Of a stretch of 64,000 bases of DNA, positions 1 to 8,953 are shown piece after piece (the first letter of the stretch is position 1; each line of letters begins with the position of its first letter). The stretch is from Paenibacillus phocaeensis (GTDB lineage: Bacteria > Bacillota > Bacilli > Paenibacillales > Paenibacillaceae), in the NCBI RefSeq assembly GCF_900021165.1, contig NZ_FCOQ01000031.1, positions 1 through 64,000 on the forward strand, in the 5' to 3' direction. The position numbers were made by a program, and so were the translations under genes. The notes beneath the pieces are model-generated. The model saw only the letters and a program-made list of their open reading frames with translations. It was not told where the DNA came from and searched no databases.

Positions 1-367
1 CTCCGAGATCGGCGCCGGCCGAATCCGGCACCATCGCCGGTCGATCTCCCGGCGCATGGGCCGAAGGAATCCAGATCAGCAGCGCGATTAACAACGCCAG
101 GCTGAGCTTGCGCAGGAACCGGCCTCGCTTCTCTCGCCGGTGCGTCTCCTTCATCAGCCCTTCTTTGTAGCCGGACAACACCTCTTCCGGAAGCGGGATT
201 TTGCTGGATTCAAACGCTTCGTACACGTTGCCCGCCTGAATATAGCAATAATGCGCTTTCCCCGCTTGTCCGGCGGCTTCATATTCTTTGCCTAGCAAAT
301 ACCAGGCCATTTTATTGTTTGGGTGGTTTTCCACGTATTTTTTAAGATAAGCCGAGTTCCCCATCAT
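1..367 (-). CDS. TPR-like protein with C-terminal membrane anchor (3' end beyond window)
   Basis: This gene runs off the left edge, so about 122 N-terminal residues are visible. It starts at tandem ATG codons (MMGNSAYLKKYVENHPNNK) behind a GGAGGAA ribosome site. Residues ~5-60 have the helix-turn-helix spacing of a tetratricopeptide repeat (AWYLLGKEYEAAGQAGKAHYC). A basic stretch (RREKRGR) then precedes one hydrophobic segment (LSLALLIALLIWIPSA), predicting a single membrane span with the rest outside. TPR domains normally mediate protein-protein contacts. The partner is unknown and the C-terminal domain is not seen, so no function is assigned. Confidence 0.7.
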   Translation of the reverse strand, partial: MMGNSAYLKKYVENHPNNKMAWYLLGKEYEAAGQAGKAHYCYIQAGNVYEAFESSKIPLPEEVLSGYKEGLMKETHRREKRGRFLRKLSLALLIALLIWIPSAHAPGDRPAMVPDSAGADLG

Positions 368-602
368 TTCCTCCATGCCAGAGTAGTCGCGAAATCACCA
401 ATATTTACTTATATCGGCAGAGCGAACGACGATGCTAACCCAATATTCGCCAATCCCGCATTTTTGCGACTTAGTACCTACCCAGCAGGCCCGGTAGCCC
501 TCGCCCCCCCTCTTTGCAGAATAATCCCTTTCGATCAGGAGAGACCCGCTCTAGTTCCCCGGGAACTAGAATGTAGAGTATCCAATCCACCCGTACTCGC
601 AT

Positions 603-644
603 AAAAAAGAGCGCCCCCCGCCATAACGGCGTTGGGGCGCTCCT
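603..644 (-). terminator. Rho-independent terminator of fer
   Basis: A GC-rich hairpin (arms 609-622 and 628-642) is followed on the minus strand by a T-run, 20 nt past the ferredoxin stop. The remaining bases, 368-602, hold no convincing gene. Confidence 0.85.
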
Positions 645-664
645 TGAACCCATTATTCCAAGGT

Positions 665-910
<246 letters not shown>

Positions 911-1029
911 TTATCTGCCTCCTGAATAAACGGTACGAGTCCGGTGTTTTTATATCACCATGACCAATATAATATAAATAGTTTGCAATTTCAATGCGTT
1001 TTCCGTATTATTCCAATTCCAATACGTGA

Positions 1030-2367
1030 TCATTCCTTGGCCGAACGAGGACCATCCGATTCATCGCTTCGGTTCTCACGAAGAAAATCGGTCTGCAGGG
1101 AAGTCCCGCGAATCCGATGATTCCGGATCAAAGCCGACGGATCGTCGGTAAGCATTCCTGCTGTCAGCACGGCATCTTCGCCGAACTTGTCCCTTAGCAT
1201 ATCCATCGTACGCGTTAACGACTCCTTCTTAGGCTGCTGTTCATAATCGAACAGATCCAGCTGCAGTGCGGATTCCTCCTTGGGAACCAAATTTTGCAGC
1301 GTGATGCCAAGGAGTCGAACCGGCTTGTCTTCGCTCCAATGGCGGCGGTACAGCTCGCAGGCCTCGCGGTAAATGTCCTCCGCTTGTTCGGTTACCGTAT
1401 CGAGGCTTTGCGATCGGGTGATCGTCTTCATGTCCGGGGTGCGGATCGTAATCTGAATCGTCTGTGCCATCAGGTTTTGCCGCCGCAGCCGCCGAGCCAC
1501 TTGATCCGCCACGTTCAACAGCACGCGTTGCACTTCCTCCATCCGGCTGATATCGCGCGGCAGCGTGGTGGTGTGGCCGATCGATTTGTTCTTCTCGCGT
1601 TCGTCGCTCACCGGTGAATCGTCCAGGCCGTTGGCTGCCCGCTTCATCCATGAACCGGACACCCCAAAGCGCTCGATCAGCTTCCGTTCATCGGCAGCCG
1701 CAAGCTGCCCGATGGTGTAGATGCGCATCGTCTTCAGCTTCTCCGCCGTCTTGCGGCCGATCCCAAATAAATCGCTGCACGGCTTATCCCATAGCAGCTT
1801 CGGCACGTCTCTGATGCGCAGTACGGTAACGCCGTTCGGCTTCTTCATATCCGATGCCATCTTGGCCAGCAGCTTATTGGGAGCGATCCCAATTGAACAA
1901 GGAAGCCCCAGCTCCTGGCGGATCCGCTGCTGGATTTCATGGGCAATCTCCAGCGGGGTGCCAAATTGCTTGGAACCGGTGATATCCAGGTAACATTCGT
2001 CGATGGAGACGGCCTGCAGGAGGGGGGTATATTCATAGGCGATGTCCATAAACGCTCGGGAATACTTGCGGTACAGGTGGAAATCCGGCTGAATGACGAT
2101 AAGCTCGGGACATTTCTTCAGCCCCTGGCTGACGGTCATCCCGGTCGATACCCCCATTTTGCGCGCAGTATACGAGCAGGTGACGATCACCCCTTTGCGC
2201 AGCTCCACACTTCCGGCGACAGCCGTAGGGCGGTTCCGATATCGGTCGGGTTCTTCCGCCTCATGAACCGAACAATAGAAAGCGTTCATATCGACATGCA
2301 AAATGACTCTTCCCCGGGCAGGGTAATAATCAGCGGTATCTCTCACTTTCGTCCCCTCGTTTATCAT
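1030..2367 (-). CDS. dinB: DNA polymerase IV (Y-family translesion polymerase)
   Basis: A 445-residue Y-family polymerase that copies past damaged template bases. The catalytic metal ligands are D26 in HVDMN and D123-E124 in SIDECYLD. The residue after NAF is Tyr31, the expected steric gate against ribonucleotides. Helix-hairpin-helix sequence (FGIGRKTAEKL, ~201-211) and a little-finger domain follow. QLDLF at 369-373 is a sliding-clamp binding motif. About 70 residues extend past it, which is long for DinB but seen in Firmicutes. The gene is divergent from cimA across 176 bp. No LexA box was identified, so SOS control is unproven. Confidence 0.93.
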   Translation of the reverse strand: MINEGTKVRDTADYYPARGRVILHVDMNAFYCSVHEAEEPDRYRNRPTAVAGSVELRKGVIVTCSYTARKMGVSTGMTVSQGLKKCPELIVIQPDFHLYRKYSRAFMDIAYEYTPLLQAVSIDECYLDITGSKQFGTPLEIAHEIQQRIRQELGLPCSIGIAPNKLLAKMASDMKKPNGVTVLRIRDVPKLLWDKPCSDLFGIGRKTAEKLKTMRIYTIGQLAAADERKLIERFGVSGSWMKRAANGLDDSPVSDEREKNKSIGHTTTLPRDISRMEEVQRVLLNVADQVARRLRRQNLMAQTIQITIRTPDMKTITRSQSLDTVTEQAEDIYREACELYRRHWSEDKPVRLLGITLQNLVPKEESALQLDLFDYEQQPKKESLTRTMDMLRDKFGEDAVLTAGMLTDDPSALIRNHRIRGTSLQTDFLRENRSDESDGPRSAKE

Positions 2368-2543
2368 ACGTTACTCCTAACTTCAGCATACCCGTCTGCG
2401 GATAGCCGGTCAACCTGGACCGATGCCAATCTTAAAAAAGCGTGTTACATTTAAAATGTTGGTGTTATAATTATTAATTAAAAACTAAACATGCGGTGAG
2501 AGCTAACCACCCTCATACCTTGCCAAAGGGGGATACTTCGATC

Positions 2544-4163
2544 ATGTCAAAGCCAATATCCATCTTCGACACAACCTTGCGCGACGGTACTCAAGGCGAG
2601 GGAATCAGCCTGTCGGCGGACGACAAGCTGAAGATCGCCAGAAAGCTGGACCAGCTTGGGGTCCATTATATTGAAGGTGGAATTCCGGGCAGCAATGGGA
2701 AAGATATCGAATTCTTCAAGCGGGTCAAGGAGCTGCAATTGCAGGCTAAGATCACCGCTTTTGGCAGCACGCGCCGCAAAGACAGCCTGGCTGAACATGA
2801 CGCCAACCTCAACCGAATGGTGGAAGCCGGCGTTCAGGCCGCGACACTGGTCGGGAAATCGTGGGATTTCCATGTGCATACCGCCTTGCAGACCACCCTG
2901 GAAGAAAACCTCGCCATGATCTTCGATTCGATCGCTTATCTGAAGCGGCAGGGTCTTGAAGTTATTTTTGACGCGGAACATTTCTTTGACGGGTATAAGA
3001 ACAACCCCGACTACGCGCTGTCCGTCATGCGCAAAGCAGGGGAGGCCGGCGCCGACTGGCTGGTCATGTGCGACACGAACGGCGGCACGATGCCGCATGA
3101 GGTATACGATATCGTCAGCGCATTGTCCGGAGCGATCCCCGGCGCGAAGCTGGGCATCCATACCCACAACGATTGTGAGCTGGCCGTTGCCAACTCGCTC
3201 AGCGCCGTACGTGCCGGAGCGACGCAGATCCAAGGCACCATGAACGGCTACGGCGAGCGCTGCGGCAATGCCAACCTCTGCTCGATCATCCCGAATCTGC
3301 AGTTGAAACTGGGGTACGAGGTACTCGAGGCTGATCGTCTGAAGCAGTTGACCATGACCGCCCGGTACATCAGCGAAATCGCCAACGTGCATATGCCGGT
3401 GAACCAACCGTACGTCGGGAACGCCGCGTTCGCCCATAAAGGAGGCATCCATGTCTCCGCGATTCTCCGCGACTCGCGGACGTACGAGCACATCGCTCCC
3501 GAGCTGGTCGGCAACCGTCAACGCGTGCTTGTGTCTGAGCTGGCCGGACAAAGCAACATCCTGTCCAAAGCGCAGGAGATGGGAATCGATTTCGATCCCG
3601 AGAACGAGAACACCAAGCAAGTCATCGCCAAAATCAAAGATTTGGAGCATCAGGGATATCAATTCGAAGGAGCGGACGCATCGCTCGAACTACTGCTGCG
3701 TCAAGCGAACGGCGATTTGAAGGAACTGTTTGTCTTCGAATCGTTTAAGATGCTGGTGGAGAAAACCGCGGACCGGCCCGTCGTCTCCGAAGCCTTCGTC
3801 AAGCTGAAGATTGACGGGGCAAGCGTCTACACCGCGGCCGAAGGCAACGGTCCGGTCAACGCGCTGGACAATGCGCTCCGCAAAGCCTTAATCACTTACT
3901 ATCCGGGCTTGAAAGAGATGCATCTGTCCGATTATAAGGTGCGCGTACTCGACGATAAGGACGCCACCGCTTCGAAAGTGCGCGTGCTGATCGAATCTCA
4001 GAATTTCCATAACTCCTGGAACACCGTCGGCGTCTCCAGCAACGTCATCGAAGCGAGCTGGGAAGCGCTCGTCGACAGTATTCGTTACGCCCTGCTGGGG
4101 CAGACGAAGCGGGAGGACTACGAAGAGATCCCTTCCGCCGGATGGGGACTGGTCAACCACTAA
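2544..4163 (+). CDS. cimA: (R)-citramalate synthase
   Basis: A 540-residue enzyme of the 2-isopropylmalate/homocitrate synthase family, condensing acetyl-CoA with pyruvate to citramalate, the threonine-independent entry to isoleucine. FDTTLRDGTQGEG (residues 8-20) is the metal-binding N-terminal signature and GIHTHNDCELAVANS carries the HxH metal ligands of the TIM barrel. The C-terminal third is a LeuA_dimer-like regulatory domain. The ATG at 2544 was chosen because AAAGGGGG lies just upstream; an in-frame GTG at 2496 would add 16 atypical residues. The 'GEG' after GTQ and the overall length fit the CimA/NifV-like branch rather than LeuA. No other branched-chain genes are adjacent. Confidence 0.9.
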   Translation: MSKPISIFDTTLRDGTQGEGISLSADDKLKIARKLDQLGVHYIEGGIPGSNGKDIEFFKRVKELQLQAKITAFGSTRRKDSLAEHDANLNRMVEAGVQAATLVGKSWDFHVHTALQTTLEENLAMIFDSIAYLKRQGLEVIFDAEHFFDGYKNNPDYALSVMRKAGEAGADWLVMCDTNGGTMPHEVYDIVSALSGAIPGAKLGIHTHNDCELAVANSLSAVRAGATQIQGTMNGYGERCGNANLCSIIPNLQLKLGYEVLEADRLKQLTMTARYISEIANVHMPVNQPYVGNAAFAHKGGIHVSAILRDSRTYEHIAPELVGNRQRVLVSELAGQSNILSKAQEMGIDFDPENENTKQVIAKIKDLEHQGYQFEGADASLELLLRQANGDLKELFVFESFKMLVEKTADRPVVSEAFVKLKIDGASVYTAAEGNGPVNALDNALRKALITYYPGLKEMHLSDYKVRVLDDKDATASKVRVLIESQNFHNSWNTVGVSSNVIEASWEALVDSIRYALLGQTKREDYEEIPSAGWGLVNH

Positions 4164-4177
4164 ACATCATACAGCAC

Positions 4178-4220
4178 GAAAGGCCCGACACCCCGTGCTC
4201 ATACGGGGGTCGGGCCTTTC
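4178..4220. terminator. Bidirectional terminator between cimA and the TlpA-like gene
   Basis: A long stem pairs 4178-4194 with 4205-4220 (GAAAGGCCCGAC...GTCGGGCCTTTC). It lies between two convergent genes and can serve both. Confidence 0.88.
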
Positions 4221-4223
4221 TCG

Positions 4224-4802
4224 TTAAATCAAGTTCTTGATCTTGGCTTCCAGCTCCTCGGGGGGGATAACCCCTACGATGACCTCGCGGATAACCCCTT
4301 GTTCGTCAATCAGCACGTTCGTCGGAAAAGCAATCCCGTTAAATTTCCGGTAAAGCTCCTCCTTCTCGTCCAGAAGAACCGGGAAGGTGTAGCCATATTC
4401 CTTGACGAAGGCTTTGGCCTCGTCCAGCTTATCGTATAACGTGACATTGACGGCATAAATGTCCAGGGAATCCTTGTATTTCTCAGCCAACGCCTTCAGC
4501 TCGGGCGCCTCCTCCTTGCACGGGTCGCACCACGAAGCCCAGAAGTTCAGCAGCAGGACCTTATCCCGCTTGCCTCCTACCTCGTACGTCTTCCCGTCCA
4601 ATCCCGGCAAAGAGAAAGCCGGCGCAGCCGTTCCCGGCTTCGGCGCTCCTTCTGCCGCCATCGCGCTCAGAGAAGGTTCTTTACCGCTCTCCTTGGAGCC
4701 GCTGTTGAAGCCCGCAAACCAACCCTCCTGGCCTCCCCGGTCCAGCAAGGCGATCGCTAGCAGCACCAACAACGCCGCTATGACCCATCGATTACGTTTC
4801 AT
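4224..4802 (-). CDS. Membrane-anchored TlpA/ResA-like thiol-disulfide oxidoreductase
   Basis: A 192-residue protein with an N-terminal signal-anchor (residues ~5-22, VIAALLVLLAIALL) and a thioredoxin fold outside the membrane. The active site is ASWCDPCKEEAPEL, a CxxC of ResA/TlpA type. AFPTNVLIDEQG contains the cis-proline loop. Family members reduce disulfides in cytochrome c maturation or in sporulation (StoA). No ccd or res genes are adjacent, so the substrate is open. The gene is convergent with cimA and divergent from the JAMM protease gene. Confidence 0.85.
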   Translation of the reverse strand: MKRNRWVIAALLVLLAIALLDRGGQEGWFAGFNSGSKESGKEPSLSAMAAEGAPKPGTAAPAFSLPGLDGKTYEVGGKRDKVLLLNFWASWCDPCKEEAPELKALAEKYKDSLDIYAVNVTLYDKLDEAKAFVKEYGYTFPVLLDEKEELYRKFNGIAFPTNVLIDEQGVIREVIVGVIPPEELEAKIKNLI

Positions 4803-4932
4803 TTTGTGTCCGTCCTTTGTATGCCGTTATCTATTAGATAGGTTTACCGTACATATTGTACCCTTTTTTAACGATTTGTTACAATGGATCGAGAAAAAGA
4901 TCAAGCTGATTTACTGAACGGAGGCTCGCAAA

Positions 4933-5403
4933 ATGGATCCGCTGTGGATCGTACCGCTGGACATTCAAGACGAAATACTGCTAGACGGGCAACGCCGATA
5001 CCCGGAGGAAGCCTGCGGCCTGCTGTTCGGAACGTTCGACGGCCGCAGGGGAACAATCGAACGTTATTTATCCGTTTCGAATCACGCCGAGGCCCCGCAA
5101 CACGCTTTTGAGCTGGATCCAGCCGTCTGGGTCCGGAGCTGCTTCGATCCGCAATTGCTCGGCGTCTATCATACCCATCCCGGCACGCCGCCGCTGCCTT
5201 CACCGGAGGATCTGCGCCAGTTGCCGAATTTTGCGGCCCGCGTTAAATTGTACCTGATTGGAGGGCGGCCGGCCCCGACAAAGAAGCCGCCCGGCAAACC
5301 GGACGGCTTGATACTTCAGGCTTATGGCATTGATGCGCAAGACGGCGGTTATGTTCTAAGGCCAATCAAGATTCGGGAGAGCCCGACGGCAGATGAACCC
5401 TAA
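4933..5403 (+). CDS. JAMM/MPN+ (M67 family) metallopeptidase
   Basis: A 156-residue single-domain Mov34/MPN+ protease. The JAMM zinc motif is complete: a glutamate in PEEACGLLFG (E25/E26), H80-x-H82, S90 and D93 (HTHPGTPPLPSPED, spacing H-x-H-x7-S-x2-D). Bacterial relatives cleave isopeptide or C-terminal bonds of ubiquitin-like sulfur carriers such as ThiS or MoaD, or act in cysteine synthesis (Mec-like). No sulfur-carrier gene is adjacent. The start ATG follows AACGGAGGC. The predicted location is cytoplasmic, with no signal peptide. Confidence 0.88.
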   Translation: MDPLWIVPLDIQDEILLDGQRRYPEEACGLLFGTFDGRRGTIERYLSVSNHAEAPQHAFELDPAVWVRSCFDPQLLGVYHTHPGTPPLPSPEDLRQLPNFAARVKLYLIGGRPAPTKKPPGKPDGLILQAYGIDAQDGGYVLRPIKIRESPTADEP

Positions 5404-5420
5404 TCCATCCGGAAGGGAGG

Positions 5421-6164
5421 TTATGTCCTGCTTAAAAAAGTGTACAGGTCACCTAATGTCAAGACATTTTGCTCCTTCAGCTTCTCGATCAGCGCCGTCC
5501 ATAAACGAGCCGTCATCTTGGAATCCTCAAGCGCATGATGACGCTGGGTTACCGGAATCCCGTACACCTCCAGCCATTCATCCAAGCCGCCGGAGATTCG
5601 CCGTTCCGGCTCCAGCTTCCGGGCGATCATCATCGTGTCAAGCACCCGGTGTCCGAGATGGGCTTTGGTTGTTTTCCATAACGCCACGTCCAGAAAGGCT
5701 TTATCATGTGCACTGCCGTGAGCCACGAGCACCCGGTCATCGACGAACGCCATGAACTCGCGCAGCGCCTCGAGCAAAGTTGGAGCCGACTGGGCCATCT
5801 CCGGAGTGATTCCGGTTAACTCGATGATCCGCTCGGGAATTTGGCACGCCGGTTTGGCGAGCGAGTAATACACTTCATCGCTGATCCGCTCCCCCTCCAC
5901 CTTGACGGCTCCGAAGGACAGGATTTCATCCCCGTAATGGTAGTGAAATCCCGTTGTTTCCAAATCGAAGACCGCTGTTTTCAGTTCACTTAACGGAACG
6001 TGAAGCGTCTCCGGACGGCGCTGCCCTTTGGTTAATGAACGAACGAACGCGATTTGCTGCGCGCTGGGGGCGCCAAGCATCGAGGCGATCCTTGGCGACA
6101 CTCCGCCGCCCTTAAAAGCATCCCAAAAACCACCATTCCCCTTCATCGGTTCTTTCATAACCAT
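5421..6164 (-). CDS. DEDDh 3'-5' exonuclease (PolC/DnaQ epsilon-like)
   Basis: A 247-residue exonuclease of the DnaQ superfamily. ExoI is AVFDLETTG (D67, E69); the later HHALEDSKMTARLW carries the ExoIII histidine and aspartate, giving the DEDDh type. The ~60-residue N-terminal extension is outside the catalytic fold. It overlaps the upstream DUF294 gene by 10 nt, so translation is probably coupled, and it is the last gene of the amtB operon. It could process DNA or small RNA. The link to nitrogen genes is unexplained, and a role in nitrogen control is only inferred from position. Confidence 0.88.
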   Translation of the reverse strand: MVMKEPMKGNGGFWDAFKGGGVSPRIASMLGAPSAQQIAFVRSLTKGQRRPETLHVPLSELKTAVFDLETTGFHYHYGDEILSFGAVKVEGERISDEVYYSLAKPACQIPERIIELTGITPEMAQSAPTLLEALREFMAFVDDRVLVAHGSAHDKAFLDVALWKTTKAHLGHRVLDTMMIARKLEPERRISGGLDEWLEVYGIPVTQRHHALEDSKMTARLWTALIEKLKEQNVLTLGDLYTFLSRT

Positions 6165-7246
6165 TTCCTTTCCGCATACCGGTGCTGCCTTTGGAGTGTG
6201 CGGTACATGACCTTGACCGTACTGAGCGATTCCCGCAGCTCGCGCCGGAGCTCCTTCTGCTTTAACATGTCTTGAGGCAAATAGTGGGTGCCTGTCAGCA
6301 AGCCGTCCTCGATCTCAGGCGGGACAAGAGATCGAAGCTTCACCGCCGTGTCGAACGCACGACTGCAAGATTCCAGCCACCGGGTCGGCACCGCCTCAAG
6401 CTGAACCAACTGGGATATTCGTTCCCAGGTAGACGAGGCTTCGATCCCGTATTGCAAAGCCAAATAACGCACGGCATTTACGATCGGGATGTAAAGCCCG
6501 TATTTGACATCGAAGTCCCCGGCATGTTCGCCGCTTTGCTCGGTGATGACTTGCCCCAAAATATTCAGCGCCGCCTTATGTCGGACCGTATTTCGCAGGA
6601 TAGCCGTCACGACATCGCGATCGCTGCCCTGCTCCGCCTCCACGATCCTCTTCATCGTCCGGCGCAAGTCAGCTGTCAGCACCGCATCCCCGCAGATATG
6701 ACGCATATCGGCGGCAATCATCATATACCTTACCTGCTCCCATGCCAGAACCTCCCGCCATTCCTGCAGTTGCCTCTCCCACGAAGCAAGATTGCCGCGC
6801 CACAACGGATTGGATACCATCACGCGGCCAGGACAAGGGGGATAGCCGACCTGTTCGAGAATCTCCGACAGCTTGTGACCAAAGCGTTCAAAGTAAGCTG
6901 CCAGCTGCTCTTCGTCGCCTTCTCCGTAAATCAAGCCGTTATCCTGATCGCTCCACAACGTGGGTTCCGCCCGGCCCGCACTCCCAAAAGCAATAAATGC
7001 ATAATGCGAAGGAGGAGGGCCGAAGCCCTCCCGGATCAATTCTTCTTCGCAGCATCGACAAGCTTGGGTCATGACGGCATCATGCAGGTCCGAGACCTCG
7101 CGGTTCCACGTTTGGACCGGCATCGATGTCAGCTGGCTATACAAGCGATTCTGCTCATCGATTCTGGCCGCCCTCAGCAAACCGGGAGTTGCGGCAGACC
7201 GGATCGCGCTTAAGCTTGAGTTGTTCATGGCCGTGTCATGACTCAT
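6155..7246 (-). CDS. DUF294 nucleotidyltransferase-like protein (GlnD N-terminal type)
   Basis: A 363-residue protein. FGSAGRAEPTLWSDQDNGLIY (from residue 88) is the G-S-x-G-R...D-x-D signature of nucleotidyltransferases related to GlnD (PII uridylyltransferase), with D100 and D102 as likely metal ligands. The C-terminal half matches the DUF294_C helical region. It lies 31 bp after the ammonium transporter, with no terminator between, and overlaps the exonuclease. It lacks the HD and ACT domains of full GlnD. In Gram-negatives GlnD modifies PII; here no glnK gene is visible in the window, so the target is unknown. Confidence 0.85.
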   Translation of the reverse strand: MSHDTAMNNSSLSAIRSAATPGLLRAARIDEQNRLYSQLTSMPVQTWNREVSDLHDAVMTQACRCCEEELIREGFGPPPSHYAFIAFGSAGRAEPTLWSDQDNGLIYGEGDEEQLAAYFERFGHKLSEILEQVGYPPCPGRVMVSNPLWRGNLASWERQLQEWREVLAWEQVRYMMIAADMRHICGDAVLTADLRRTMKRIVEAEQGSDRDVVTAILRNTVRHKAALNILGQVITEQSGEHAGDFDVKYGLYIPIVNAVRYLALQYGIEASSTWERISQLVQLEAVPTRWLESCSRAFDTAVKLRSLVPPEIEDGLLTGTHYLPQDMLKQKELRRELRESLSTVKVMYRTLQRQHRYAERKWL

Positions 7247-7277
7247 AACCCCAACTTCCTTTCCTCTATCCTAAAAG

Positions 7278-8678
7278 TTATTCGGCAGGGATGCCGGACG
7301 AAGTGGTTTTGTTCAGCAGGTTCATTTGCTCCGGATAACCGTAGGTGCCATGCTCGCTGATATCGAGACCCATGGTTTCTTCTTCTTCAGTAACGCGAAG
7401 GCCCATCGTCCATTTCATGATCCCCAGGATCAGGAAGGACAGCACCAGTACGAAGGCAAACGTTCCGATCACCCCGAGCACTTGAACGCCCAATTGCCCG
7501 AAGCCTCCGCCATAGAACAAGCCCGCTTTGCCTACACCCGTTGTTTCCGCCAGCTCAGGCGTTGCGAACAGACCCGTGGAGACCGCTCCCCACACCCCGG
7601 CGATCCCGTGTACGGAGAAAGCGTAGATCGGATCGTCCAATCCTGCACGTTCAAACCATCTTGCTGTAAAGAAGGTCAGGATACCAGCAACCGCCCCGAT
7701 AACGACCGCTGCCCAAGCATCAACGAAAGCGCAGGAGCCCGTGATTGCTACCAGTGCAGCCAAAACGCCGTTCAGCATGCTCGGAATGTCCGATTTCCCC
7801 ATGACCGCCCAGGAGATCAGCAGGGCAGCCACCGCGCCGGCAGCAGCAGCCAGGTTGGTCGTCATCAGGACATAGCCGAAGAATCCGTCGCCCAATGGAG
7901 TTAAAGCACTCCCCGGGTTGAAACCAAACCAGCCAATCCACAGGATAATGACCCCGAGTACGGTCAACACTTGGTTATGGCCGGGAATATTGTTGGGTTT
8001 GCCATCTTTATTGTATTTGCCAAGGCGCGGTTTAAGCAGAATGGTTGCCGCAAGCGCCGCTGTAGCACCGGTCAAGTGAACAACCGTCGATCCCGCGTAG
8101 TCTTGCATTCCCAGATTGCCAAGCCAGCCGCCGCCCCACACCCAGTGAGCTACGATCGGATAGATCAGCACGATAAAGATGGTACCGAAGATGATATATA
8201 CGCTAAGCTTGGCGCGTTCCGCCATCCCGCCGCATGCGATTGCCAGCGATACGGCCGCAAACGCCATTTGGAACAGGAACATCAGATTTAAAGGTACGCC
8301 GATTTCAGAGAATACGCTAAAGGAACCAATATCTCCTTCGCCCCCAAACAGAAAGCCGGTTGTCCCCAGGAAGCTGTTGCCGTCACCGAAGGCGAAACCG
8401 AAGCCAATCAGCCACCAAGCAAGAACGGATATTCCTAAAGTAAGGACCGTCTTGCCGGCGACATGCCCCGCATTCTTCATTCGAACCGTACCTGCTTCCA
8501 GCAAAGCGAAGCCAGCTTGCATAAAGAACACCAGCATAGCTGCGACGAATACGAACAGCGAATTCAGGCCCAGCTCCAGCACTGGAGCCGTCACCTCTCC
8601 CTCCGCGGCAAATGCCGAAACCGGAAAAGCAAATGATGCGAGAAAAATGAGTACACCGTAAAGCCACTTCTTCTTCAT
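7278..8678 (-). CDS. amtB: Ammonium transporter Amt family
   Basis: A 466-residue polytopic membrane protein. It opens with a cleavable signal (MKKKWLYGVLIFLASFAFPVSAFA) and then has about 11 membrane spans. Amt signatures are clear: AGFALLEAGTVRMKN, HLTGATAALAATILLKPRLGK, and SVHGIAGVWGAVSTGLFA near the C-terminus. The tail ends in a cytoplasmic segment that in homologues contacts PII. The start ATG at 8678 follows AGGGGAGTG, and an in-frame extension to 8762 is rejected because it crosses the promoter. It is first in an operon with the DUF294 and exonuclease genes. A GlnR/TnrA-type box and a sigma-A promoter lie directly upstream. Confidence 0.95.
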   Translation of the reverse strand: MKKKWLYGVLIFLASFAFPVSAFAAEGEVTAPVLELGLNSLFVFVAAMLVFFMQAGFALLEAGTVRMKNAGHVAGKTVLTLGISVLAWWLIGFGFAFGDGNSFLGTTGFLFGGEGDIGSFSVFSEIGVPLNLMFLFQMAFAAVSLAIACGGMAERAKLSVYIIFGTIFIVLIYPIVAHWVWGGGWLGNLGMQDYAGSTVVHLTGATAALAATILLKPRLGKYNKDGKPNNIPGHNQVLTVLGVIILWIGWFGFNPGSALTPLGDGFFGYVLMTTNLAAAAGAVAALLISWAVMGKSDIPSMLNGVLAALVAITGSCAFVDAWAAVVIGAVAGILTFFTARWFERAGLDDPIYAFSVHGIAGVWGAVSTGLFATPELAETTGVGKAGLFYGGGFGQLGVQVLGVIGTFAFVLVLSFLILGIMKWTMGLRVTEEEETMGLDISEHGTYGYPEQMNLLNKTTSSGIPAE

Positions 8679-8695
8679 CTTTAACACTCCCCTAA

Positions 8696-8712
8696 TGTTA
8701 AGTTTCCTTACA
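8696..8712 (-). promoter_or_regulatory. GlnR/TnrA-type operator of amtB
   Basis: TGTTAAGTTTCCTTACA fits TGTNA-N7-TNACA exactly. It sits downstream of the predicted -10 (8733-8738) and 18 bp before the start codon, a position expected to repress. Known GlnR and TnrA boxes share this consensus; which protein binds here is inferred. Confidence 0.72.
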
Positions 8713-8732
8713 CAAAATGAATTGTTAAAGTG

Positions 8733-8762
8733 ATTATAAGACGAAAGAAGCAGATATGACAA
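8733..8762 (-). promoter_or_regulatory. Sigma-A promoter of amtB operon
   Basis: TTGTCA (8762-8757), an 18-bp spacer and a perfect TATAAT (8738-8733) read on the minus strand. The expected start is near 8726, so the GlnR-type box lies in the transcribed region. Confidence 0.65.
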
Positions 8763-8865
8763 TAGTTTTTTTCAAAAAAAGCGATATCCCGCATTTAATC
8801 TATCATAATATGTTAGGTTTATTTGTAGTGTCTTTATAGTTACTGATAAAAATAAAGCATAACGT

Positions 8866-8894
8866 TTGACTGTATGCTTGTTGTTAAGTATCAT
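8866..8894 (+). promoter_or_regulatory. Sigma-A promoter of the merR gene
   Basis: TTGACT (8866-8871), a 17-bp spacer and TATCAT (8889-8894), about 60 bp before the predicted start codon. Confidence 0.6.
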
Positions 8895-8953
8895 GAGGAT
8901 AAATAGAATAGATATAGAAGCAATTTTTTGGATCTCTCGGAAGAGGTGATGGA

